A stretch of DNA of 63,154 nt from an uncultured Clostridia bacterium (GCA_934121925.1 CAKOVK010000007.1:1-63154); one strand, 5' to 3'. Positions 26,433 to 35,216 are shown, counted from the first letter of the stretch. Notes: generated by a model from the letters alone, not told the origin. Numbers and translations: made by a program.

Positions 26433-28496
26433 CTATTTTACTTTTGACATACCTAAAGTTGTTTTACATACTATTTTATCAAATAACATTAGAAATGCAG
26501 GTAATAATGTGATTACTACACATGTACTTACTATTGCACCTCTTGCCATTAATGAACATAGTGATCCTATCATTTCTATTTGTGAATAAACTCCAACACC
26601 AAATGTTGCTCCAAAGAAGCATAACCCACTTACTATTATTGAAGAAATTGATGTTCCTAAAGCTTCATCTATTGCTTGCTTTTTGTCTTTTCCTTCTTTT
26701 CTAAATGTTATATATTTGTTTGTTATTAATATTGCATAATCTATTGTTGCTCCTAATTGTATTGTTCCTATTACAATTGATGCTACAAATGGAAGTACAG
26801 TTCCTGTATATGCTGGAATTCCCATATTTATAAATATTGCAAATTCTATTACTGTTATTAATATAACTGGCAAAGATATTGACTTAAATACTACAAACAT
26901 CAATAAGAAAATTATTGCTATTGATACTGTATTTACGCTATTAAAATCATGATCACTTACTTGAATTAGGTCTTTCATAAGAGGTCCCTCTCCTGCAAGT
27001 ATTGCATTAGGATCATATTTATCTATTACTTTTTGTATTTCTTCCATTTGTGAGTTTAATTCATTTGTTGCTACTTCGTATTTAGAATTAATTATTACCA
27101 TCTTATATTTATTGCTTTGGAATATTTTTGTTAGATTTTCTGAAAGTACTTGTTCTGGTAATTCTTTAGATATTTTTGAGTAACTTAATGTCCAATCAAT
27201 ACCATCTATTTGTTCTATTTCATCTAACATTTGATTTACTTTATAATCTGGAACATCATTATTTACTAATATCATTTCTGTTGCTACTATTCCAAATTTA
27301 TTTTTCAATTCATTATTTCCGCTTATACTTTCCAAAGTTTCTGGTAGTGAACTGTCTAGATTATAATAAACACTTGTATGTGTATATCCATATACTGCAA
27401 ATGGTAATATAACTAAGAAAGCTACTAATATTAATTTATAATGTTTTATGTTAAAATTCTTTAATGCTGTAAATTTAGGTAAAATTTCTTTATGTGATGT
27501 TTTTTCTATAGCTTTGTTAAATTGTAGTATTAGGGCTGGTAGAACTGTTACTACTGTAATTACTCCAAATAGCACACCTTTTGCCATTACTATACCAATG
27601 TCTTTCCCAAGTGTTAAGTTCATACTACATAATGCTAAAAAACCTGCTATTGTTGTTAATGAACTTCCTAAAACTGATACTAAAGTCTTTGCAATTGCAT
27701 TTGCCATTGCTTCATCATTGCTTGAATATTTTTCTTTTTCTGATTTATAACTATGGTAAAGGAATATAGAAAAGTCTGTTGTTACACCTAGCTGCAACAC
27801 TGCACTTATTGCTTTTGTTATATATGATATTTCTCCAAGCATTATGTTTGATCCCATATTATAAAGTATTGCTATTCCTATATTTAGTAATAAGAATATT
27901 GGTACTAAATAAGAATCTAATGCTAATTCTAGAATTATAATACATAAAGCTACTGCTATTAATACATATATTGCTACTTCTTTATCTGATAAATCTCTTG
28001 TATCTATTAATGCAGATGTCATTCCACTTACTTTACACCTTTCATCTGTCATATCTCTTAATTTTTCTACTGCATTTGTTGTTTCATCTGATGAAATTGC
28101 ATCTTTAAATGTTACAAGCATTAATGTTGTGTTATCTTTATATATTTTATCTTTTATCTCTTGTGGTAAACTTTCTAGCGGAATACTTGTTCCCGTAGCA
28201 TCTACAATACTTATTACATTTTCCACACCTTGTATTCCTTTTGCTTCTGTTTCTAATTTTGCTATTTCTTTTGGCTTCATATTTTCCAAGACTACTATTG
28301 AAAATGCTCCCATATTAAAATCTTCTGAAAGAATATTTTCTCCTTGAACAGTTTCAATATCACTTGGTAAATATACCAAAATATCATAGTTTATTTTTGT
28401 TGCTTTTATCCCTATTATAGAGGGAATTAGTAAAAGTATTGAAATTACTAAAATTATTTTTTTATGCTTACATATAAACTCACCAAATTTTAGCAT
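26433..28496 (-). CDS. MMPL/RND-family exporter
   Basis: This 687-residue RND-superfamily transporter of the MMPL/HAE3 type has two repeats, each with one membrane helix, a large external loop and five further helices. Visible signatures are GVTTDFSIFLYHSYKSEKEK in the first half (about residue 240) and GATIDYAILITNKYITFRKEG in the second (about 585); both carry the acidic residue of the proton relay helix. Such proteins export lipids or hydrophobic compounds. It is first in an operon with the Pip-like protein, and TGAC-type palindromes lie just upstream, matching one upstream of the divergent TetR gene. Confidence 0.9.
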   Translation of the reverse strand: MLKFGEFICKHKKIILVISILLLIPSIIGIKATKINYDILVYLPSDIETVQGENILSEDFNMGAFSIVVLENMKPKEIAKLETEAKGIQGVENVISIVDATGTSIPLESLPQEIKDKIYKDNTTLMLVTFKDAISSDETTNAVEKLRDMTDERCKVSGMTSALIDTRDLSDKEVAIYVLIAVALCIIILELALDSYLVPIFLLLNIGIAILYNMGSNIMLGEISYITKAISAVLQLGVTTDFSIFLYHSYKSEKEKYSSNDEAMANAIAKTLVSVLGSSLTTIAGFLALCSMNLTLGKDIGIVMAKGVLFGVITVVTVLPALILQFNKAIEKTSHKEILPKFTALKNFNIKHYKLILVAFLVILPFAVYGYTHTSVYYNLDSSLPETLESISGNNELKNKFGIVATEMILVNNDVPDYKVNQMLDEIEQIDGIDWTLSYSKISKELPEQVLSENLTKIFQSNKYKMVIINSKYEVATNELNSQMEEIQKVIDKYDPNAILAGEGPLMKDLIQVSDHDFNSVNTVSIAIIFLLMFVVFKSISLPVILITVIEFAIFINMGIPAYTGTVLPFVASIVIGTIQLGATIDYAILITNKYITFRKEGKDKKQAIDEALGTSISSIIVSGLCFFGATFGVGVYSQIEMIGSLCSLMARGAIVSTCVVITLLPAFLMLFDKIVCKTTLGMSKVK

Positions 28497-28517
28497 ATTA
28501 TCTCTCCTTTCATTTTA

Positions 28518-28530
28518 TGACTATCGGTCA
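28518..28530. promoter_or_regulatory. TetR-type operator 1
   Basis: TGACTATCGGTCA, 20 bp upstream of the MMPL start codon. Its reverse complement (TGACCGATAGTCA) differs from operator 2 at two central positions. Confidence 0.7.
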
Positions 28531-28552
28531 TTTTTATATTGTAACACCGTTA

Positions 28553-28565
28553 TGACCATTAGTCA
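28553..28565. promoter_or_regulatory. TetR-type operator 2
   Basis: TGACCATTAGTCA, 22 bp beyond operator 1 (start to end), in the MMPL promoter region. Confidence 0.7.
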
Positions 28566-28589
28566 ATATTTTTGTTTAAATTTATTTAA

Positions 28590-28624
28590 TTGATGTGAGA
28601 GGTGGGATGTTGGAGGTTGTAGGA
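28590..28624. repeat. Half copy of the intergenic hairpin repeat
   Basis: GATGTGAGAGGTGGGATGTT matches the left arm of the repeat at 1183. Its right arm is missing and a GGGGACAGTCCCC-family palindrome follows directly. Confidence 0.7.
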
Positions 28625-28652
28625 ACAAAAAGGGGCTGTCCCCATTTGTTCC
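28623..28652. repeat. GGGGACAGTCCCC-family palindrome
   Basis: GAACAAAAAGGGGCTGTCCC continuing CATTTGTTCC, joined to the half hairpin repeat, so two repeat families have merged here. Confidence 0.75.
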
Positions 28653-28813
28653 CAACGTTTGCAATAAATTATTGGATATTTTTCGAGCGGACACAGAGCC
28701 CGCCCCCTGCATTTTTAATGAAAAGTGAATAATAAGTGAAGATTTTTTGTTGGTTTCAACCAAAAATCAACATATATTTTTCATTCTTAATTCTTAATTT
28801 TTAATTTTATAAT

Positions 28814-28827
28814 TGACCTACTGGTCA
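28814..28827. promoter_or_regulatory. TetR-type operator 3
   Basis: TGACCTACTGGTCA palindrome, 33 bp upstream of the TetR start, matching the arms of operators 1 and 2 (TGACY and RGTCA). It suggests autoregulation. Confidence 0.7.
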
Positions 28828-28860
28828 TTTTATGCAATAATAATATATGTGGTGATTAGG

Positions 28861-29454
28861 TTGAGTATTCAAGAGTCTAAAGAAAATAAAAAGAATAGAT
28901 TATTAGATACAGCTTTTAAGCTTTTTACTGAAAAGGGCATTCAAAATACTTCTATACAAGATATTGTAGATAATGCCAGTGTTGCAAAGGGTACTTTTTA
29001 TTTATATTTTAAAGATAAGTATGAATTAAGAGATATTCTTATTGCAAAAAAATCTCATAAATTATTTTGTGACGCTTTAGAAAGTTTAAGAAAGTCTTAT
29101 ATAAGCAATTTTTCTGATCAAATTATTTATATAATAAATTATGTTATAGATGAACTTACAAAATTTCCTGCTCTTCTTAAGTTTATTTCTAAAAATTTAT
29201 CTTGGGGAATTAAAAGCAATACTGTATTTAAAATTTACAATACTTTAGATGATAATAAAGATGGGCTTCGAGCTTTATTTATTAAAGGTATAGAAGACAA
29301 TAAAATTAACATTGAAAATCCTGATGTTGTTTTATTTATGATTATAGAACTTGCAAGTTCTACATGTTTTAATTCTATTTTATATAATGACCCAATGCCT
29401 ATTGAAGAATTTAAACCTTATTTATATAAAACTATTAGAGATATGCTAAAATAA
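28861..29454 (+). CDS. TetR/AcrR-family repressor of the MMPL operon
   Basis: This 198-residue protein has an N-terminal TetR HTH (LLDTAFKLFTEKGIQNTSIQDIVDNASVAKGTFYLYFKDKYEL, residues about 14-55) and an all-helical ligand domain. The start is a TTG at 28861 preceded by GGTGAT; a longer frame open to 28813 would run through operator 3, so I reject it. It is divergent from the MMPL exporter. Three related palindromes in the shared spacer fit a local repressor that releases the exporter on binding a lipid-like ligand. That is inference from layout. Confidence 0.88.
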   Translation: MSIQESKENKKNRLLDTAFKLFTEKGIQNTSIQDIVDNASVAKGTFYLYFKDKYELRDILIAKKSHKLFCDALESLRKSYISNFSDQIIYIINYVIDELTKFPALLKFISKNLSWGIKSNTVFKIYNTLDDNKDGLRALFIKGIEDNKINIENPDVVLFMIIELASSTCFNSILYNDPMPIEEFKPYLYKTIRDMLK

Positions 29455-29460
29455 AAGAAC

Positions 29461-29502
29461 AAAACAAATTAGCTTTTCATATATGAAAAGCCAATTTGTT
29501 TT
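29461..29502. terminator. Bidirectional terminator
   Basis: AAAACAAATTAGCTTTTC pairs with GAAAAGCCAATTTGTTTT around ATATAT, between the TetR gene and the convergent 45-residue ORF. Confidence 0.9.
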
Positions 29503-29638
29503 AGTTTGAGTGTTCTCTTTCTCCAAGCTTGATTTTGCTTCGTAAAAACCATTGTGCAGTGCTTAATTCTTGTTGAAGTTTATTGCAATATTCCTCCAAC
29601 TCTTTTCGTGTCATTTTTGCAAAATCTTTTTCTGTCAT
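29501..29638 (-). CDS. Small unidentified protein, 45 residues
   Basis: The ORF starts at ATG 29638 behind AAGGAGTGG and encodes MTEKDFAKMTRKELEEYCNK followed by a charged helix (LQQELSTAQWFLRSKIKL). It ends in the terminator shared with the TetR gene. The sequence looks like a small coiled-coil protein. I do not recognise a family. A perfect 13-bp palindrome lies 22 bp upstream of the start, so it may be a regulated gene. Confidence 0.6.
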   Translation of the reverse strand: MTEKDFAKMTRKELEEYCNKLQQELSTAQWFLRSKIKLGEREHSN

Positions 29639-29659
29639 GTTATTGCCACTCCTTAAGAT

Positions 29660-29672
29660 CCGGTTATACCGG
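29660..29672. promoter_or_regulatory. CCGGT-TAT-ACCGG operator-like palindrome
   Basis: A perfect inverted repeat in the leader of the 45-residue ORF and far more GC-rich than its surroundings. The regulator is unknown. Confidence 0.5.
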
Positions 29673-29706
29673 TTGTTGTATTTATATTTTACATCATTTT
29701 ACATAA

Positions 29707-30228
29707 TTAGTCAATTTGTTTTGAATACTTAAATTTACACTTTTTCGCCATAAATTCATCAAATTCTTTTGCTGTTCCTTTTATAAAACCATCTTTACTT
29801 ACGATAAATGCATGTGTTTTATCGGTGTATAAGTAAAAGTTTTTTTCATCACTATTAATCCTATATATTTTTAAATACCTTACCAGTTGTCTCTTTTTAT
29901 TCATTTTCACTACAAAGTAATATTTATTGTAAAAATAAAATTCTATTTTTTCTTGTTCTTCTATCTTTTTACTTTCTAATTCTTCTTTTACAACATTATT
30001 TTGGTATTTTTCATTTATTAAAAAAGTGGTCACACCAAGTATAATAGCAAGTAGTGCGACAGTATAATTACTATACTTTATATTAAATATTACCATATAA
30101 ATTATAGCAATTAATACTATTATAATAGTTAGGATATTTCGTACTTTATATTTTTTGTTATGAAATTTTAAAAATTGATTATACAGACTTTCTGTGCATT
30201 TAGTAATATTTTTAAATTTTACTTCCAC
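29707..30228 (-). CDS. YcxB-like membrane protein
   Basis: This 173-residue protein has an N-terminal cytoplasmic part, two adjacent membrane helices (about residues 30-50 and 55-70: LTIIIVLIAIIYMVIF and YTVALLAIILGVTTFLI) and a C-terminal beta-rich domain ending YLYTDKTHAFIVSKDGFIKG, which resembles YcxB-like domains. The function is unknown. The ATG at 30228 follows AGGAGAAGAAA. It stands alone between the 45-residue ORF and the HD gene. Confidence 0.65.
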   Translation of the reverse strand: MEVKFKNITKCTESLYNQFLKFHNKKYKVRNILTIIIVLIAIIYMVIFNIKYSNYTVALLAIILGVTTFLINEKYQNNVVKEELESKKIEEQEKIEFYFYNKYYFVVKMNKKRQLVRYLKIYRINSDEKNFYLYTDKTHAFIVSKDGFIKGTAKEFDEFMAKKCKFKYSKQID

Positions 30229-30247
30229 ATTTCTTCTCCTATATACT

Positions 30248-30818
30248 TTATTCTACTTCTTTCATTTCTTCATTTGCTACATCTTCGCAATCTCTCATTG
30301 CTAGTATTGTTTTTTCAAACAAATCATTTAATTCCCAACCTAATCTCTCTGCACCTGTTTTTATTACATCTCTTGAACAACCTGCTGCAAATTTTTTATC
30401 TTTGAATTTCTTTTTTAAACTAGATACTTCCATATCCTTTGTACTCTTAGATGGTCTCATTTTTGCAGTTGCCCAAATTAATCCTGTAAGTTCATCTGTT
30501 GCAAATAATATTTTTTCCATTTCGTGAGTTGGTTCTATATCTACACAAATTCCATATCCATGGCTACATACAGCATGTATTAATTCGTCACTTGCATTTA
30601 TTTCTTTTAATAATTCTGGAGCTTTTTTACAGTGTTCTTCTGGATAACATTCAAAATCCACATCATGCAATAGACCGTACTATTCCCCAGAAATTCTCAT
30701 CATATCCTAATTCTCTTGCAAAGTATTTCATAACTCCCTCAACTGTAAATGCATGCCTTAAATGAAATTCTTCTTTATTATATTTTTTTAATAAATCTAG
30801 TGCATCTTTTCTATCCAT
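30248..30818 (-). CDS. HD-domain phosphohydrolase, read through a +1 shift at CGG
   Basis: The gene starts at ATG 30818 behind GGAGGAATT. The first 47 codons (MDRKDALDLLKKYNKEEF, then HLRHAFTVEGVMKYFARELG) end at an in-frame CGG at 30677-30675. Skipping C gives GGT CTA TTG CAT GAT and restores the metal motif GLLHDVDFE. The product is 189 residues with the first His in LRHAFTVE, HD in LLHDVD and later VCSHGYG and FATDELTGLI. Family members hydrolyse phosphate esters. Without the shift the HD motif is lost. Confidence 0.9.
30675..30677 (-). other. CGG recoding site in the HD hydrolase
   Basis: The zero frame reads GTA CGG TCT. The functional frame is GTA, skip C, GGT CTA, directly before the catalytic LLHD motif. 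Confidence 0.85.
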
Positions 30819-30888
30819 AATAATTCCTCCATTTTTGTCTAATTTTACTGCATTTATTTTATACTCTTTTTTATTAAAAGTAAATATT

Positions 30889-31245
30889 TTACTCTATAGC
30901 TTTTTTTATATAGTTAATTTTTATATTCTCTCCTTTAACATATACTTCTGCTACATCTATTCTTATAAATTCGTTTTCTAAATTTCTTTTATATAAATAA
31001 TATTTTATTGAGTTTAGCAAATGTCTTTTTTTGTATCTTGTTATTGCTTCACTTGCCTCTCCGTAATTTATTCCTGTTCTAGTTTTTACTTCTATAAATA
31101 CTAACTCTTCATTATCTAAAGCAATTATATCTATTTCTCCTTGATTACATTCAAAATTTCTTTCTAATACTTTGTACCCTAATCTTGTAATATAATTAGC
31201 TGTAACATCTTCTCCTAATTTTCCTAATTCATGATCTTTATTCAT
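30889..31245 (-). CDS. yraN: UPF0102 / YraN-family nuclease-like protein
   Basis: This 118-residue protein carries the PD-(D/E)XK-like core of the YraN family: LGKLGEDVTANYI, the acidic GEIDIIALD and EVKTRTGINYGEASEAIT. The family is linked with DNA processing. It is directly downstream of dprA (stop and start adjacent at 31245/31246) in the comM-dprA-yraN order, a common arrangement around competence genes. Confidence 0.9.
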   Translation of the reverse strand: MNKDHELGKLGEDVTANYITRLGYKVLERNFECNQGEIDIIALDNEELVFIEVKTRTGINYGEASEAITRYKKRHLLNSIKYYLYKRNLENEFIRIDVAEVYVKGENIKINYIKKAIE

Positions 31246-32085
31246 TTATAACCTCACATATTCATTTCCTGGCATTGATTTTGCATATCCTTTTAGTTCC
31301 ATCATTAATAAATTTTGAGTAAGTTTTGATATTTCTAAATTGCACTTTTTTGCAATTATATTAATATTTGTTGGCATGTATGTTAAGCAATTATATATTT
31401 CCAAATATTCCTCTTCTATTTCTTCTTCTATTTTATTTTTTATTTCATCTAATATATCTTGTGCTTTTATTACTAATTTTGCTCCATTTTGAATAAGTCT
31501 ATTTGTTCCTACACTGTTTTTTTCATCTATATTGCTAGGAATACAAAAAATTTTTTTATTTTGCTTTTTTGCGTATTTGGCTGTAATTAGGCTTCCACTT
31601 CTATAAATTGCTTCTACAACTAATATTCCTTTTACTAATCCGCTTATTATTCTATTTCTTTTAGGAAATTTTGATAAATCTGCTTTTGTATTTGGACTAT
31701 ATTCTGATATTACACAACCACCTTTTTTTAAAATATCGTTGAATAAATCTGTGTTTTCTTTTGGATAAATATTGTTAAATCCACATCCTAACACTGCAAT
31801 TGTACTGCCTTTTTCTCTAATTGCTCCTTCATGTGCAGCAGTATCTATTCCAACTGCCATTCCACTTACTATACATATATTTTCTTTTGATATTTCTCTT
31901 GCAAAATTTCTTGCACATTTTTCTCCATAACCTGTACTTTCCCTTGCGCCAACTATTCCAATTGAATCTTTTTCTAGCAATTTTTCATTTCCTATAACAT
32001 ATAACTCTTTTGGATAATTTTCTATTTCTAACAGTTTTTGGGGATAATTTGAGTCTGTATATTTTATTAATTTTATTTCTCTCAT
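31246..32085 (-). CDS. dprA: DNA-processing protein DprA
   Basis: DprA binds incoming single-stranded DNA and loads RecA during transformation. The Rossmann-like domain is clear: SIGIVGARESTGYGEKCA, IVSGMAVGIDTAAHEGAI, TIAVLGCGFNNIYP, FPKRNRIISGL and EAIYRSGSLITAKYA. A short C-terminal winged-helix-like part follows. An in-frame ATG exists at 32112 inside comM, but AGGAGAAAA is spaced for the ATG at 32085 (280 residues). Confidence 0.93.
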   Translation of the reverse strand: MREIKLIKYTDSNYPQKLLEIENYPKELYVIGNEKLLEKDSIGIVGARESTGYGEKCARNFAREISKENICIVSGMAVGIDTAAHEGAIREKGSTIAVLGCGFNNIYPKENTDLFNDILKKGGCVISEYSPNTKADLSKFPKRNRIISGLVKGILVVEAIYRSGSLITAKYAKKQNKKIFCIPSNIDEKNSVGTNRLIQNGAKLVIKAQDILDEIKNKIEEEIEEEYLEIYNCLTYMPTNINIIAKKCNLEISKLTQNLLMMELKGYAKSMPGNEYVRL

Positions 32086-32099
32086 TTTTCTCCTATGTT

Positions 32100-33637
32100 T
32101 TAATTTTTCCAATATTTTTTATCTAAGCTTCTGTACTGTATTGCTTCTGCAATATGATTTGATTCTATATTTTCTTTTCCTTCTAAATCTGCTATTGTTC
32201 TTGCTACCTTTAAAATTCTTCCATGCGCTCTTGCACTTAATCCTAGTCTTTCAAAAGCACTTTGCAGTATCTTTTTTGACTCTTTATCTAACTTACAATA
32301 TTTGTTTACTAATTTTGGTGTAAGTTCTGCATTTGAGTATATAGCATTTTCTTTATATCTTTCTTGCTGTATTTTTCTGGCCATATTTACTCTTTTCTTT
32401 ATATTCTCAGAACTTTCTGCCGTTTTTTCTTCTTCTAGTTTTTGATATTTTACAGGTGTCACTTCTATTTGAATATCTATTCTATCTAAAAGAGGTCCAC
32501 TGATTTTTCCCATATATTTTTCTATTGCTCTAGGAGCACAAGTACATTCTTTTTCTTTAGAACCAAAAAATCCGCACGGACAGGGGTTCATTGAAGCTAC
32601 AAACATAAAATTACAAGGATAAGTAAGTGAAGCATTCACCCTACTAATACTAATTATTCCATCTTCTAATGGTCCTCTTAAAACTTCTAGTGTGTTTTTA
32701 TTAAATTCAGGTAATTCATCTAAGAACAATACTCCATTGTGTGCCAAACTAATTTCTCCTGGTTTTGGAATTTTACCTCCTCCGCACAAGCGAACTACTA
32801 GAAATTGTATGATGAGGACTTCTAAATGGCCTTTTCGTAATTAATGGGGTATCTTTTGATAAAATTCCAGCTATACTATGAATTTTAGTTGTTTCTAATT
32901 CTTCTTCAAATGTTAAATCTGGTAAAATTGATGGTATTCTTCTTGCCATCATTGTTTTTCCGTGACCCTGGACTACCTATTAATAAGCAATTATGTCCTC
33001 CTGCAGCAGCTATTTCTAAGGCTCTTTTTATATTTTCTTGCCCTTTAACTTCACTAAAATCTAATAAATTATTAGCGTTTGAAGTAAATAGTTCCTCAAC
33101 ATCTACCTGCATTTGTTCTATCTTTGTTATACCATTTAAAAATTTTACAACTTGTGTTAATGTTTCTGCTCCATATATTTCTATTCCACTTACTACAGAA
33201 GCTTCTTTTGCATTTTCTAGTGGAACTATTATTTTTGATATTCCTAGCTTTTTGGCTTCTATACACATAGGCAGTATTCCATTTATTTTATTTAATTTTC
33301 CATCTAGTGACAGTTCTCCAACAAACGCAATATTTTCTGGTATATTTTCTAAAATTACTTCTGTGCACACAAGTATTCCTATTGCTATTGGTAAATCAAA
33401 AAATGAACCTTCTTTTTTAGTATTTGCTGGTGCTAAGTTAACTGTTATTTTTCTACTATTTAATTCATACCCAGAATTTTTTATAGCTGTTCTTACTCTT
33501 TCTTTTGATTCTTTTACACTTACATCTGGTAATCCAACAATGTCCCATCCGGGCATTCCAGACGAAACATCCACTTGCACATAAATAAGATAGCCATCTA
33601 TCCCTGCAAGTGACATACTTTTTACTATTGATAACAT
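32100..33637 (-). CDS. comM: YifB/ComM-family AAA+ ATPase, read through two +1 shifts at CGG
   Basis: ComM is a Mg-chelatase-like hexameric helicase acting in natural transformation. The first 225 codons (MLSIVKSMSLAGIDGYLIYV to LLIGSPGS) end at an in-frame CGG at 32962-32960. Skipping C restores Walker A as GSPGSGKTMMARR. That frame runs 59 codons (FRSPHHTISSS) to another in-frame CGG at 32784-32782. Skipping C again restores LVGGGKIPKPGEISLAHNGV and leads through Walker B (LFLDELPEF), sensor 1 and the zinc-like CPCGFFGSKEKECTC to a 511-residue protein of normal length. Both sites are needed to make one ComM. dprA and yraN follow. Confidence 0.93.
32782..32784 (-). other. Second CGG recoding site in comM
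   Basis: The frame set by the first site reads GTG CGG AGG. The functional frame is GTG, skip C, GGA GGA GGT, the conserved GGG before KIPKPGEIS. Confidence 0.88.
32960..32962 (-). other. First CGG recoding site in comM
   Basis: The zero frame reads TCA CGG AAA. The functional frame is TCA, skip C, GGA AAA ACA. The glycine is the invariant Gly of the Walker A GKT motif. Confidence 0.88.
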
Positions 33638-33785
33638 ATTTTACCTCTTTGGAATTTTTTTAGAATTGCAAAACAATTATTATGATTTTGCATTTTTGAA
33701 TTAAATTTATTTTGATTTAAATTAGAATTATATTAATATATTTTCCATATTTTGTCAATACTTTTTGTTGTTTTTATTTAAAGCA

Positions 33786-33819
33786 AAAATTACCGGAATT
33801 TAAAATCCGGTAATTTTTT
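33786..33819. terminator. Bidirectional terminator near hsp20
   Basis: AAAAATTACCGGA pairs with TCCGGTAATTTTTT around ATTTAAAA, directly downstream of the minus-strand hsp20 gene. Confidence 0.85.
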
Positions 33820-33834
33820 AAGTTCTTAAGAGAT

Positions 33835-34257
33835 TTATTCTCCTTCTATTTGTATATACTTTTTATCTTCTAGTTTTTTATTTTCTTCTTTAGGAAATGT
33901 AATTTCTAGTGTTCCATTTTTAAAGTTTGCTTTAATGTCTTCTTCTTTTACATTTTCTCCTGCATAATAGCTTCTTGAGCATTCTCCAAAGAATCTTTCT
34001 TGATGAATATATTTATTGTGTTTTTCTTTCTCTTCTTTATGTTCTGTTCTTGTTGCTGTAACTGTTAAATATCCATCTGTCAATTCAATTTTAATGTCAT
34101 TTTTGTCATATCCTGGAAGATCAATATCTAGTACATAATTTCCATCCTTTTCTCTTACATCAGTTTTCATTAATTTGTTTTCTTTTTTTGTAAAAAATGG
34201 ATCATTGAAAACCTCATCAAAAATATCAAATCCATTTCTTCTTGGTACCATCATCAT
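33835..34257 (-). CDS. hsp20: Small heat-shock protein, Hsp20/alpha-crystallin family
   Basis: This 140-residue ATP-independent chaperone has an N-terminal arm with NGFDIFDEVFNDPFF, an alpha-crystallin domain (about residues 30-125) with DIDLPGYDKNDIKIELTDGY, and FKNGTLEITFPKEE. The C-terminal IQI tripeptide in KKYIQIEGE is the usual I-x-I anchor for oligomers. Transcription is probably heat-inducible through a CIRCE element and overlapping promoter about 110 bp upstream. Confidence 0.95.
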   Translation of the reverse strand: MMMVPRRNGFDIFDEVFNDPFFTKKENKLMKTDVREKDGNYVLDIDLPGYDKNDIKIELTDGYLTVTATRTEHKEEKEKHNKYIHQERFFGECSRSYYAGENVKEEDIKANFKNGTLEITFPKEENKKLEDKKYIQIEGE

Positions 34258-34350
34258 AAGTCATTCCTCCTTTTAAAATTTTTTATGTGTTGATACCCAA
34301 AATAGGTTGCACATATGTACTTTAATGTTATTTTTCCCTGTTGCAAGTAT

Positions 34351-34392
34351 ATTATACATCACTTTTTAGCAATGTCAATAGGAGAGTGCTAA
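34351..34392 (-). promoter_or_regulatory. CIRCE operator overlapping the hsp20 promoter
   Basis: TTAGCAATG (34366-34374), 9 bp, then GAGTGCTAA (34384-34392). The right arm is identical to the CIRCE consensus and the left arm matches 7 of 9. On the minus strand the promoter TTGACA (34378-34373), 16 bp, TATAAT (34356-34351) overlaps it, so HrcA binding would block the -35 box. Confidence 0.85.
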
Positions 34393-34411
34393 TTTTTTAA
34401 AAATTTTTTAC

Positions 34412-35176
34412 TTATTTTTTTGCAATTATTCCATATAGCCTTCTTTTCAACAGAATGCCTTTTTTGGAGGTGTATTTATCCACATATTTTTCAAATAAGT
34501 TCATTTCTATTCTTTTTTTGTGTTTAAATTTATTACTTCCTATTTCGGAAAAATTATCTAGTATTGGGGTTTTTAATAGTAAAGCAATTAAATCTTCTTT
34601 TGTTTTATAATATTCATTTTCCAATATTTCTATTTTCTCTATCTTTTTAAATCCCGCTTCTTTCAAATCTAAATAATCTTTTTGCGCTATCGAAATCTTG
34701 TCATTATATGCCTGACCTCTTTCAAAAATCTCCTTTATTTCCCAACAATCTTTTTTATCCACTCCTTCTATTATTATAGTTCCACCTTTTACTAAACAAT
34801 TGTATATTTGTTTTGCATTTATTATTGTATGTCTTGCTGAAATCAAATCAAAAGTCTCTTTTGGAAATGTCATTTCTAAATTATTCATCCATGTAAACTT
34901 TACATTCTTTCGTGGGTACTTTTTTTGATTTTCTTTTGCTGTTTTTAGCATCTCTTTAGAAAAATCTGTAGCAACAATCATTCCTACTTTTGGATAATTT
35001 TTTAATACTTTTTCTCCTCCACCTGTTCCTAAATCTAAGCATAGTGATTTTTCATTTGTATGTTTTTTTATCTGCTTATAAAAGTCCCAGTTCGTTAATT
35101 TTTGAACTTCACATTTTATTTTATTAAAGTCCCAGTTCCCTATTCTTTCATAATATTCTAATTCACTTTCTTGCAT
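34412..35176 (-). CDS. Class I SAM-dependent methyltransferase
   Basis: The SAM motif I is LCLDLGTGGGEKVL (about residues 52-65), followed by VGMIVATDFSKEMLKTA (motif II) and FDLISARHTIINA (about residue 115). The best start is ATG 35176 behind AAAGGAG (254 residues). The same frame is open further upstream to 35290 but runs through a hairpin with its own U-tract, which looks like a leader. Similar small methyltransferases act on small molecules or rRNA; the target is unknown. The attenuator-like leader makes an antibiotic- or metabolite-controlled role plausible. Confidence 0.75.
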   Translation of the reverse strand: MQESELEYYERIGNWDFNKIKCEVQKLTNWDFYKQIKKHTNEKSLCLDLGTGGGEKVLKNYPKVGMIVATDFSKEMLKTAKENQKKYPRKNVKFTWMNNLEMTFPKETFDLISARHTIINAKQIYNCLVKGGTIIIEGVDKKDCWEIKEIFERGQAYNDKISIAQKDYLDLKEAGFKKIEKIEILENEYYKTKEDLIALLLKTPILDNFSEIGSNKFKHKKRIEMNLFEKYVDKYTSKKGILLKRRLYGIIAKK

Positions 35177-35216
35177 TTTTGTTTTCTCCTTTATTTTTAT
35201 ATTTGGTTGTATATAC

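Noticed and set aside
32100..32789. Separate ORF starting MCGGGKIPKPG as an independent Mg-chelatase-like gene
   Set aside because: It is the third segment of comM; its start codon lacks a ribosome site and the protein would lack Walker A.
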